This document shows positions 1 to 6,749 of a DNA stretch of 15,525 bases, piece by piece (position 1 is the stretch's first letter; each line of letters opens with the position of its first letter). Source of the stretch: Ruminococcus sp. UBA4385. Lineage in GTDB: Bacteria; Bacillota_A; Clostridia; Oscillospirales; Ruminococcaceae. The stretch is from the NCBI GenBank assembly GCA_002391065.1, contig DGRP01000156.1:1-15525 (forward strand), given 5' to 3'. The position numbers and the translations under genes are program-made. Below the pieces are notes generated by a model. The model did not search any database. It had not been told where the DNA came from and saw nothing but the letters and a program-made list of their open reading frames with translations.

Positions 1-260
1 GACTTCGTACAGATGTAGTAAACGACGGATTCTATTGGCTGGTCAATATAGGCGAATTTGAGACCCTTATGTATGTCTATAAAACTGATAAAGTATTATT
101 CAATGCAATAATTGCAGAAAAGATCAATTCAGTAAACGAACTGCTTAAAACAGGTCAGAATCTCGAAACAATAATTTCTAATCATAATATTTCATCAAAT
201 TCCTATCTAAAAGAATTTGGCATTATGGAGAAAGCGGATGAAGTTTTTGATATTATATAG
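1..260 (+). CDS. Unrecognised protein, C-terminal fragment (5' end outside the window)
   Basis: The frame starting at base 3 is open from the window edge to the TAG at 258-260, giving about 86 visible residues, so the gene begins upstream. An internal ATG at 69 is probably not the true start, because the reading frame before it is open and coding-like. The visible product is a soluble, mixed-charge, helix-prone chain with Leu/Ile-rich stretches separated by Asn/Ser-rich turns; no membrane segment, metal-binding motif or catalytic signature is visible. I do not recognise the family. It stops just before a region with attachment-site-like repeats, so it could be cargo at the end of an integrated element, but that is only positional inference. 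Confidence is moderate that it is coding and nil on function. Confidence 0.5.
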   Translation, partial: LRTDVVNDGFYWLVNIGEFETLMYVYKTDKVLFNAIIAEKINSVNELLKTGQNLETIISNHNISSNSYLKEFGIMEKADEVFDII

Positions 261-325
261 AATCCCGAGTTTATAGTGACAAGTTTAGGAGATTAAAAAG
301 GATCGTACAAGAGTATGCCGTGAAT

Positions 326-347
326 TTTGTCCTTTATTTGTCCTTTA
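326..347 (+). repeat. Perfect 11-bp tandem direct repeat (TTTGTCCTTTA x2)
   Basis: TTTGTCCTTTA occurs at 326-336 and again immediately at 337-347. It has the same 11-bp period, and the same TTTG start and TA end, as the pair at 574-595 on the other side of the tRNA-like segment. Tandem 11-bp direct repeats are typical of the arm-type sites bound by the N-terminal domain of tyrosine integrases; that role is inferred here. Confidence 0.6.
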
Positions 348-460
348 TTGGTATGAAAAAGCACTGTATATTAAGCGAAAATGCTTAGTGCGTCTTTTGG
401 CTAAATGGCGTATCTGCGCAGTGTCACGAAAGATGGGCAACGTTGCAACATACGTTTTCG

Positions 461-487
461 ACTCTTCGAAACCTTCTGCCCCTGCCA
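461..487 (+). other. tRNA 3'-end-like segment, possible integration core
   Basis: The segment contains TTCGAAA (465-471), as in a T-loop, then CCTTC, a pyrimidine-rich acceptor-like strand (TGCCCCT, 477-483), and G plus CCA (484-487). It is not a functional tRNA: the expected 5' T-stem strand (GAAGG) is absent (GACTC at 460-464), and no matching 5' acceptor strand lies about 70 nt upstream. tRNA 3' ends are favoured integrase targets, so this may be a copied attachment core. A chance resemblance is possible. Confidence 0.35.
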
Positions 488-514
488 TGTGGTCGACGCA
501 GTCACCACTTAAAA

Positions 515-553
515 CCTCGCAAACACGCCGTTTGCGAGGTTTTTGCTTTTTGT
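515..553 (+). terminator. Rho-independent terminator
   Basis: A 10-bp perfect stem (CCTCGCAAAC at 515-524 with GTTTGCGAGG at 530-539) encloses a 5-nt loop and is followed by a T-rich tract (540-552). It would stop plus-strand transcription entering from the left. AAAA just before the stem gives weak activity on the other strand too. Confidence 0.8.
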
Positions 554-573
554 ATCTGCGGTGAAAAATCGTT

Positions 574-595
574 TTTGGTGACTATTTGGTGACTA
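574..595 (+). repeat. Perfect 11-bp tandem direct repeat (TTTGGTGACTA x2)
   Basis: TTTGGTGACTA occurs at 574-584 and 585-595 with no gap. The inner motif TGGTGACT also occurs inverted as AGTCACCA at 500-507, next to the tRNA-like segment. The layout fits arm-type integrase sites on one side of a core, mirrored by the pair at 326-347. No integrase gene is present in the window to support this. Confidence 0.6.
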
Positions 596-630
596 AAGTT
601 ATACCAATTTATTTTGGGTCATGAAAAGAT

Positions 631-680
631 AAAAAAGATATGCCAAATTGTGTGTTTCATAATTTGGCATATCTTTTTTT
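631..680. terminator. Bidirectional terminator with a 19-bp perfect inverted repeat
   Basis: The arm at 631-649 is exactly complementary to 661-679, with an 11-nt loop. The outer end is A6 on the left and T6-7 on the right, so a stem plus U-tract forms on either strand. It separates the repeat-rich junction from the IS66 remnant. The length and perfection are also compatible with the end of a small mobile element, but no target duplication or second copy is visible. Confidence 0.75.
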
Positions 681-719
681 GATGATTTTATATAACGTGA
701 TTTTGGATTGCTGTTTTGA

Positions 720-1007
720 GAAGGTTATGTCTGGACGTACCGTTCGGGTAAATTTGAGCAGATACAGCTTGTCATCTACGATTATCAGAATGGGAGAGGT
801 GCGCAGTATCCGCAGGCATTTCTGAAAGGCTTTGAAGGCTTCTATCACTGCGACGGATATGCGGCGTATGACAGCATAACAGGGCTTGTCAGAGTCGGCT
901 GCTTCGCTCATCTTCGCCGATATTTTCTTGAAGCGGTCAAAGTTCAGGACGATAAAGACAATCTCACGACAAAAGCTGAACGAGCTTGCAGCCGATCTGA
1001 ATGCTGA
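720..1007 (+). pseudogene. IS66-family transposase fragment
   Basis: Frame 3 is open from 720 (after TGA at 717-719) to TGA at 1005-1007 without a usable start. It encodes a recognisable internal piece of an IS66-type DDE transposase: an Arg-Ser-Gly-Lys segment, then 'IYDYQNGRGAQYP', 'FHCDGYAAYDS'-like (actual 'FYHCDGYAAYD') carrying one catalytic Asp, and 'VGCFAHLRRYFLEAV', matching the family's usual 'xDGYxxY' and 'GCxAHxRRxF' motifs. Family transposases are about 450-550 residues; here only about 90 remain. The N-terminal zinc finger and the C-terminal catalytic Glu region are missing, and resemblance ends near 985. No terminal inverted repeats, TnpA or TnpB partner genes are seen. This is a decayed insertion and part of the accessory character of the left end. 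Confidence 0.8.
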
Positions 1008-1179
1008 CAGAGTATTACTCGAAATCGGTCAAAATGGATATCCGATGTTTAAATTCAGATGGTTCCCGTACACTATGGTAAAAAGCCATTTCGAACTGTG
1101 CTGGGCTTTCGTTGCAAAACTCGTAGAAAAAGCTGCTGCCAATGATGGCGGCGTTTTGGTTTGGTGGGGGTGGTTTTGA
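886..1179 (+). CDS. Doubtful small ORF downstream of the IS66 remnant
   Basis: This ORF could encode up to 97 residues. Its first third overlaps the IS66 fragment in another frame, so the ATG at 886 is unlikely to be real. From about 975 onward the codons look more gene-like, reading 'KLNELAADLNADRVLLEI', then an aromatic-rich stretch with 'FKFRWFPY' and 'FELCWAFVAKL', and ending 'VWWGWF'. This could be the 3' end of an unrelated gene joined to the transposase fragment, or noise. No signal peptide, known domain or ribosome binding site is visible. The TGA at 1177-1179 lies just before the hairpin at 1187-1212. I do not recognise it. Confidence 0.25.
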   Translation: MSESAASLIFADIFLKRSKFRTIKTISRQKLNELAADLNADRVLLEIGQNGYPMFKFRWFPYTMVKSHFELCWAFVAKLVEKAAANDGGVLVWWGWF

Positions 1180-1186
1180 CGGGTAC

Positions 1187-1212
1187 AAAAGAGCGGCAGA
1201 TGCCGCTCTTTT
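1187..1212. terminator. Bidirectional terminator at the end of the signalling operon
   Basis: AAAAGAGCGGCA (1187-1198) pairs perfectly with TGCCGCTCTTTT (1201-1212) across a 2-nt loop as drawn (the top pairs probably open). T-tracts follow on both strands. On the minus strand it begins immediately after the TAA of the HD-GYP gene (1213-1215) and ends the four-gene operon. On the plus strand it terminates anything reading through the IS66 remnant. Confidence 0.85.
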
Positions 1213-2664
1213 TTATTCATACATACTTGTTGCCATAAGAATACCGCTTAATGTGACCTTTAAGCTTTCAAGCAGCTCTTCGTGATGAGCCGCTATATAT
1301 TCGTAATTATTATCCTTCGCCGCATCCTCCAGCGCCTTTGCACGGTCTGACAGATGCTGGGCACCTATCGTCTTTGCTGCGCTCTTAAGTGAATGGACTG
1401 CTATCCTGTACTTATCTATCTCCTTTTTCTCAAAGCTGCTTATAAGCTTATCTGCTCTGTCATCAAAGCTTTCCGTGAACTCATCAAGCATTTCAATATA
1501 AAAATCGACATCATTCATACAGTATTTCATGCCTATAGCCGTATTGAGACCGCCAACATCAAGCATGGCAAGAAAGCTGAACATCTTATCGTTTGAGCCG
1601 TCTCTTTCTACAGGAGCTTCGTTCTCTTCCTTGTTTACGGGCTGCTCTTTGAGCTTGTAGTCATTGTCATCATATATTATCGAAAGCATGATATCCGCAA
1701 ACTCCGGGTCAAACTGAGTTCCCTTGCCCTTTTTGATCTCCTCGATAATATAGCTCTGTGCAAATATATCGTGGTAGCTCCTCATTGATGACATAGCATC
1801 ATAAGCATCCGCTACTGAGATTATCCTCGCCTCCTCAGGGATATCTTTGCCGGATAGCCCGTCAGGGTAGCCTTTTCCGTCATAGCGCTCATGATGCCAC
1901 CTTGCACCGATCGCAAGCTTCGGCATCTCGGTAATATTTCTAAGTATCTCAAAGCCTACTGTCGGGTGGGTCTTTATCTGGTCGTACTCTTCATCAGTAA
2001 GACGCGTGCGCTTATTTATTATCGCATCAGAAACTCCTATCTTTCCGACATCATGCAAAAGCCCCATCATGTATATATCTTCCTGCGCCCTTTCGGAATA
2101 GCCTGCCCTTCTTGCTATCTCCTTGGAATATTCCGCAACTCTGCTTGAATGTCCCTTGGTGTAGCTGTCCTTTGCATCTATAGTACCTGCAAGGGTCTTA
2201 ACTATCTGCAAAGAAAGTCTTTCATTTTTCTCATGCTCCTTTATTATCTCCTTTGTCATGTTCCTTACCTCTTTTTTGAGGTCAGTCTGCAAACGCATGA
2301 GCTCGATAGTATTTCTTGCCCTCATTACAAGAACAGAAGGTATGAAGGGCTTTGCAACAAAGTCCATAGCACCTGCCGCAAGAGCCTTTGTCTCGGTATC
2401 TCCGTCATTGTCCGCTGTAAGGAAAATAACAGGTATATCTCTGCTCTTTTTATTTTTCTTAAGCTGTAAAAGCGTCTCAAAGCCATCTATGCCCTCCATG
2501 TGCAGATCGAGCAGTATCAGATCCGGTGTGTTGTCCTTTACAAATTCAAGAAGCTCCTCACCGGAGTTAAGACAGTCTACCCTATAGCCATGAAAGCTCA
2601 GTATCCTTTTTGCCGCCTTTAAATTAGAAGCATCGTCATCAACGACCGCTACACGGTATTCCAT
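1213..2664 (-). CDS. Response regulator: REC + HD-GYP c-di-GMP phosphodiesterase + C-terminal HPt
   Basis: The 483-residue protein has three modules. Residues 1-120 form a receiver with acidic D9-D11, phospho-acceptor D53, T83 and K105. A helical linker (about 115-155) leads to an HD-GYP domain at about 150-330, with H172, the HD pair H204-D205 in 'LLHDVGKIG', the 'HHERYDGKGYP' segment (GYP at 265-267) and 'VADAYDAM'. These are the metal- and substrate-binding features of c-di-GMP phosphodiesterases, so hydrolysis of c-di-GMP is the expected output, gated by phosphorylation. Residues about 370-483 form an HPt domain with phospho-His H424 in 'HSLKSAAKTIG'. REC-HD-GYP proteins are common; a C-terminal HPt is unusual and closely matches the HPt domains of the two kinases upstream. 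The ATG shares its A with the preceding gene's stop (TAATG), implying translational coupling. The protein is cytoplasmic, with no membrane segment. Confidence 0.93.
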   Translation of the reverse strand: MEYRVAVVDDDASNLKAAKRILSFHGYRVDCLNSGEELLEFVKDNTPDLILLDLHMEGIDGFETLLQLKKNKKSRDIPVIFLTADNDGDTETKALAAGAMDFVAKPFIPSVLVMRARNTIELMRLQTDLKKEVRNMTKEIIKEHEKNERLSLQIVKTLAGTIDAKDSYTKGHSSRVAEYSKEIARRAGYSERAQEDIYMMGLLHDVGKIGVSDAIINKRTRLTDEEYDQIKTHPTVGFEILRNITEMPKLAIGARWHHERYDGKGYPDGLSGKDIPEEARIISVADAYDAMSSMRSYHDIFAQSYIIEEIKKGKGTQFDPEFADIMLSIIYDDNDYKLKEQPVNKEENEAPVERDGSNDKMFSFLAMLDVGGLNTAIGMKYCMNDVDFYIEMLDEFTESFDDRADKLISSFEKKEIDKYRIAVHSLKSAAKTIGAQHLSDRAKALEDAAKDNNYEYIAAHHEELLESLKVTLSGILMATSMYE

Positions 2665-3020
2665 TATTTTTCCTCACTTCCCTCTATCATAGAATAGACC
2701 ACCTGCGCATTTAACGGCTTCTCGATCATTCCCACCGCTCCGAGCGCCCTTGCCTTTCTCATGACCTCTTCGTTTATAGTTCCGCTCATCATGCATATCC
2801 TTGCATTTACAGAGCTCTTTTTTAGCTCCTCAAGTGTTTCAAAGCCGTTCATGCCGGGCATCTCAACATCAATAAATATCATCTCGGGGCAGCTTTCTTT
2901 ACAAAGCCTTATGCCCTCCTCGCCCGAGCCTGCTGTGACACATTCATATCCGCCCTTTTTGAGGATAAACCCTGCCATTTTCAATATCATCGGCTCATCA
3001 TCTATGAACAATACCTTCAT
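2664..3020 (-). CDS. Stand-alone CheY/Spo0F-like receiver
   Basis: This 118-residue single-domain response regulator has acidic D7-D8, phospho-acceptor D51 in 'IFIDVEMPG', S79 in the Thr/Ser switch position and K101 in 'EKP'. There is no output domain, so it should act as a phosphate shuttle or by protein-protein contact, as CheY and Spo0F do. It lies between a hybrid kinase that ends in an HPt and a REC-HD-GYP-HPt protein, overlapping the kinase stop by 4 nt (ATGA) and the next start by 1 nt. A shuttle or phosphate sink between HPt domains is therefore the likely role, though inferred. Direct c-di-GMP or flagellar links are not visible. Confidence 0.92.
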   Translation of the reverse strand: MKVLFIDDEPMILKMAGFILKKGGYECVTAGSGEEGIRLCKESCPEMIFIDVEMPGMNGFETLEELKKSSVNARICMMSGTINEEVMRKARALGAVGMIEKPLNAQVVYSMIEGSEEK

Positions 3021-6000
3021 TGCCCTGCCACCTTTCCTATTTCTTCAATAAGCTTTTTATATGCTTTAATAAATCCTTCGTGCTGTGATCTTATAAAGTC
3101 ATTATCACCGTCTCTTGCCGCAAATTCAAGCTCCATAGCCCTATGTGCCACAACATCGGCGCCTATGGTCTTGGCAGCACTTTTTACGCTGTGAACAGCT
3201 ATGCGGTAAAGCTCGGTATCGCCGTTTTCAAATGCCTTTTCAAGCTCTGCGGATCGGTCTGCTTCAATAAAGGCAGAAAGTGTATCGAGCCAGAATTCCT
3301 TTGAATCCATACAGTTTTTCAGCCCGTTTGCCACATTCAGCTCGGGACAGAGCTCTATTAGCCTCTTTACCTCTTCAAAGGTAAAGCTGTCATCAGCCGC
3401 CTTTTCCTTAGTAGCCTTTGCATCAGCCACAGGCTCTCTGAACTGCTTTTTGCTTTCAGGAAGGCTCTTTCTCAGTTGCTTTTCAAGCGCATGGCTCTCT
3501 ATCGGCTTTGTAAGATAATCATCAAACCCTGCCTCAAGATACATTTCCTTAGCGCCTGTTATAGCATTTGCCGTGAGCGCTATGACCGTTGTGCCGCTGT
3601 TGATAAGTCCCTGCTCCTTTATCCTTTTCATGACTTCGATCCCGTCCATCTTAGGCATCATATGGTCAAGGAAGATGATATCGTAGAATTTTACCTTTAT
3701 CTTCTCGAGTGCGCGCTCTCCCGAATCTGCCGTATCAGAGCTTATCCCGTAAAGTGAGAGCAAATTTTTTGCGACCTTTAAATTCATCGAATTGTCATCG
3801 ACCACCAGGATCTTAGCATCGGGTGCGTAAAGATACTGCCCTGTTTTTGCGCTTTCTGTTTCGGCAGCTGCTCGCTTTTCGTAGTCTCCCATAGGCTCGC
3901 GGTTTATTACCCCCTGCTTTACCCTGAAGCTGAAGGCAGAGCCCTCACCGTAAACGCTGCTTACACTGAGCTCGCTGCCCATCATAGCAAGAAGCCTTGT
4001 CACTATCGACATTCCAAGCCCTGTTCCTTCGATATGCCTGTTGCGCTTTTCTTCAAGCCTCTGGAAGCTCTCAAAAAGCATACTGATATCCTCTTGACGT
4101 ATCCCTATGCCCGTATCGGTGACCTCAACATAGAGCTCTGTTTCATCATCACTTATGCTTTCGCATCTTATTTTCAGGCTGACCTCGCCCTTCTCAGTAT
4201 ACTTAACGGCATTGGTCAGAAGATTGAGTATGATCCGCTTAAGTCTTACATCATCGCCCTTAAGCGTGCAGGGAAGGCTCTCATCCGCCTCGACCCTGAG
4301 TGTGAGCTCCTTTGCCTTAGCTCTGGGTCTTACAGATGTAACAAGGTCGTTTATCATTACCGCTGTTTCATATTCGGAAGGTATTATCTCCATTTTCCCG
4401 TCCTCTATCTTCGAGAAATCAAGAATTGAGTTTATAAGTGTCAGAAGCGTTCTTCCCGAGCTTTGAATATTTGCGGCATATTCTCTTATGCTCTCATCAT
4501 CACTTTCGTGGATTATCATTTCATTCATTCCAAGCACAGCATTTATAGGTGTTCTTATCTCATGAGACATCTGCGCCAGAAAATCACTCTTTGCCTTGTC
4601 TGCCGCAATAGCAGCATCTGCCGATTCCTTGAGCTTTGCATTTGCCTCGTCCTGTAATCTTATAAGGCTCGTCATTACCTTATAAACTATTACCACGCAG
4701 GCGATGAGAACTATGATACATATCGTTCCGTAGACAAAAACGCCCTTATAGATAGTGACTATCCCGTCGACCACATATATGCTGAAACCCGAGGCTTCAT
4801 TCCTTGTTGCGATCACCGCTTTGTATTTTCCGTCGTAATCCTTTATAAAGCTGATGCTGTCATCATTCGGGTCTGCTGCATTATATGCAAGCTCTATAAT
4901 ATTTTCCGAGCCGTTTTCAGACATCTGGTATTTTCCGTAGGGGTGGTTTATTATCTCGCCCTTTGCATCTGCCAAAAATGCATAGCTCGTATCGGTATAG
5001 CTGTTGCCGAGAATGTCAACGAGCTTATCCATATAAAAATCTATACCGAAATTTCCTAAGAATTCGCCCGTCCTGTCATCATATACCCTTTTTGCAAGGG
5101 TAACACAGTAAAGCCCCGTCTGCTCATCATAGTAGGGCGAGGAGATTATCCAGTCCTTATCAGCCGCCATAAGCTCCTTATACCAGCTTCTCTCCTCAAC
5201 GTGCCAGTCATCGTCCGGCTGCCAGCCGTTATTCATTATAACGGTATGCTCCGCATCCGGATTTGTCATATAGCTTACCGATATCTCAGGGTATTGCCTT
5301 GTTATCCTGTCAAGATACTCAACTGTTTTATCATAGTCATTTAACATCTCGGGGTCGGTCGAGATATTTGAGCAGAACATATCAAGAATGCTTTTCTGAG
5401 TGTTTATCCACTCCGAAAGCTGGTATTCATACGTATTTGCAGCCTTCTGCATCTGCCCGTTGCCGTAGCGCATGGAAGCACTCAGGTTTATGTATATGCA
5501 TATCGCCGTAACAAGCAAAAGTGCTCCTAAGATTATAGATCTGAAATGCTTGCTCACTGCAACATCGTGGGGCTTATCGTTTCTTTTTTCGCTGCCGCCC
5601 TTTTCCGTGCCGCTGTCAAGCTCGGAATATGAGCGAAGCTTTGAAAGCATCTGCGAAAGCTCGGCTCCGGCCTCTCTTATGCTTACAAATTCCTGCTCGT
5701 AATCTGTCGAGTTCTTAACGTTTTCAATGCTTGCCCCGTTTATTATCCTGTCAGCAGGACCGTGAAGCTCTTTTGTGAAGCTCTTTAAAAACTCTCTCTC
5801 GTTTGCAAGAACAGCCTGGGTCTTTTTTGCGTTTCCCGATGTTCTGAGATACATTGCCAGTATTATCGCAAATATAACAAGCGACAGCACGAGCATTCCA
5901 AGCATTTCTATGTATGATGTTCTGTAAAGCGACCAGTTGTTCTCGCTTACTATAAGGTACCAGCCAAAGCCGGAATGAACGGCAAAAAGGTTTTGTCCCC

Positions 6001-6730
6001 TCTGGTTTATCGAAACGGTGCTGTCATTGTTTTTTACAAGAGAGTATATACCGGCGTAGTCCGGGATATTCTGAACAAGGCTCTTACCTACGAGCTTCTC
6101 ATCGGAACAGCCTGCGATTATTCCCTCCTCAGTAACTATGACTGCCTGCTGAGTTCCGCTCTCATTCATCTGCTTGATATGCTGCTGAATACTTTCCATA
6201 GTATAGTCAAAAGCAACTACCGTTTGCTTATCGGTCAAAAGCACAGATACCGTAAAGCAGACATTTCCCGTCATCGCGTCGATATAAGGGTCTGATACAA
6301 ACGGCTCTCCTCCGCTTTTCACAGCGCCCCTGTACCAGCTTCTCTCAGTGACCTCATAACCCTCCGGCTCATCAAAATCGGGTATGATATGCCAGTCGGC
6401 TCCGCCTATGTAGGTGTTAAAGCAGATGCCGTCCGTTTCCTCGATATTATGCTTCTTTTTCAGTGTGATAAGCGATTCGAGCAGCTGATGCTGTTCATCA
6501 TCATATGCCAAAAAAGGCTCTACCTCTACAGCAAAGCGCAGGATACTCAGCTTTGCATCATTTATCGTTTCCTCAAGCTCGCTACTTACTGCTTCAAGCC
6601 TGCTCATTCCCGTTTCCTTTGCCTGTGATGAGGTGACTGAGAAAACAAGCGCTATCTGTGCGATATTGGCCGAGATAAGAAGTAGCGCAACAATGATTAT
6701 AATAAAAATCTGTTTAGAAAATCTTTTCAC
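3017..6730 (-). CDS. Dual-Cache hybrid histidine kinase with HATPase, REC and HPt domains
   Basis: This 1237-residue membrane sensor kinase starts at GTG (6728-6730), preceded 8 nt upstream by AAAGGAG. Layout: TM1 at about 8-32; extracellular Cache-type sensor 1 at about 33-270, with 'ERSWYRGAV' and a 'DPYIDAMTG'-like ligand-pocket segment; TM2 at about 274-295. A cytoplasmic HisKA-like segment follows at about 308-370, in which the phospho-His position is Lys (K320). Then come TM3 at about 399-419, Cache sensor 2 at about 420-660 ('ERSWYKELM', 'SPYYDEQTG') and TM4 at about 664-685. The working kinase has HisKA H723 in 'SHEIRTP' and a HATPase with N-box 'NLLTNAVKYTEKG', 'DTGIGI' and 'GTGLGMS'. 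A receiver (D1022) and HPt (H1180 in 'HSVKSAAKTIG') complete the relay. Cache domains usually bind small extracellular ligands such as amino or organic acids; the ligand here is unknown. It looks like two sensor kinases fused head to tail, with the first core decayed. Confidence 0.93.
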   Translation of the reverse strand: MKRFSKQIFIIIIVALLLISANIAQIALVFSVTSSQAKETGMSRLEAVSSELEETINDAKLSILRFAVEVEPFLAYDDEQHQLLESLITLKKKHNIEETDGICFNTYIGGADWHIIPDFDEPEGYEVTERSWYRGAVKSGGEPFVSDPYIDAMTGNVCFTVSVLLTDKQTVVAFDYTMESIQQHIKQMNESGTQQAVIVTEEGIIAGCSDEKLVGKSLVQNIPDYAGIYSLVKNNDSTVSINQRGQNLFAVHSGFGWYLIVSENNWSLYRTSYIEMLGMLVLSLVIFAIILAMYLRTSGNAKKTQAVLANEREFLKSFTKELHGPADRIINGASIENVKNSTDYEQEFVSIREAGAELSQMLSKLRSYSELDSGTEKGGSEKRNDKPHDVAVSKHFRSIILGALLLVTAICIYINLSASMRYGNGQMQKAANTYEYQLSEWINTQKSILDMFCSNISTDPEMLNDYDKTVEYLDRITRQYPEISVSYMTNPDAEHTVIMNNGWQPDDDWHVEERSWYKELMAADKDWIISSPYYDEQTGLYCVTLAKRVYDDRTGEFLGNFGIDFYMDKLVDILGNSYTDTSYAFLADAKGEIINHPYGKYQMSENGSENIIELAYNAADPNDDSISFIKDYDGKYKAVIATRNEASGFSIYVVDGIVTIYKGVFVYGTICIIVLIACVVIVYKVMTSLIRLQDEANAKLKESADAAIAADKAKSDFLAQMSHEIRTPINAVLGMNEMIIHESDDESIREYAANIQSSGRTLLTLINSILDFSKIEDGKMEIIPSEYETAVMINDLVTSVRPRAKAKELTLRVEADESLPCTLKGDDVRLKRIILNLLTNAVKYTEKGEVSLKIRCESISDDETELYVEVTDTGIGIRQEDISMLFESFQRLEEKRNRHIEGTGLGMSIVTRLLAMMGSELSVSSVYGEGSAFSFRVKQGVINREPMGDYEKRAAAETESAKTGQYLYAPDAKILVVDDNSMNLKVAKNLLSLYGISSDTADSGERALEKIKVKFYDIIFLDHMMPKMDGIEVMKRIKEQGLINSGTTVIALTANAITGAKEMYLEAGFDDYLTKPIESHALEKQLRKSLPESKKQFREPVADAKATKEKAADDSFTFEEVKRLIELCPELNVANGLKNCMDSKEFWLDTLSAFIEADRSAELEKAFENGDTELYRIAVHSVKSAAKTIGADVVAHRAMELEFAARDGDNDFIRSQHEGFIKAYKKLIEEIGKVAGQ

Positions 6731-6749
6731 AGGCGTTTCTCCTTTATCG

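Larger units (their letters stand above)
261..719. other. Gene-poor junction with paired 11-bp repeats, a tRNA-like segment and terminators
   Basis: No convincing plus-strand gene is visible in this 459-bp stretch. It contains two different perfect 11-bp tandem repeats, an imperfect hairpin (GCAC at 361-364 with GTGC at 388-391, and TAAGC/GCTTA at 372-376 and 383-387), a segment like a tRNA 3' end and two terminator hairpins, listed separately. Read on the minus strand, about 47 codons are open from near 490 down to about 348. They overlap the tRNA-like and hairpin sequences and have no visible ribosome binding site, so I treat them as chance. The whole resembles the non-coding end of an integrative element. 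Confidence 0.5.

Noticed and set aside
461..487. A complete tRNA gene ending in CCA
   Set aside because: The T-stem 5' strand does not pair, and no 5' acceptor strand or D/anticodon arms lie upstream; only a 3'-like segment is present.
348..490. Minus-strand open stretch of about 47 codons across the tRNA-like segment
   Set aside because: It has no ribosome binding site and overlaps a hairpin and the tRNA-like sequence. Such frames are common spurious translations of tRNA-type DNA.
326..595. CRISPR array
   Set aside because: The repeats are 11 bp, tandem without spacers, and of two kinds; no cas genes are present.
657..911. Minus-strand 84-codon ORF opposite the IS66 fragment
   Set aside because: The plus strand encodes clear IS66 motifs here, so this is an antisense shadow.
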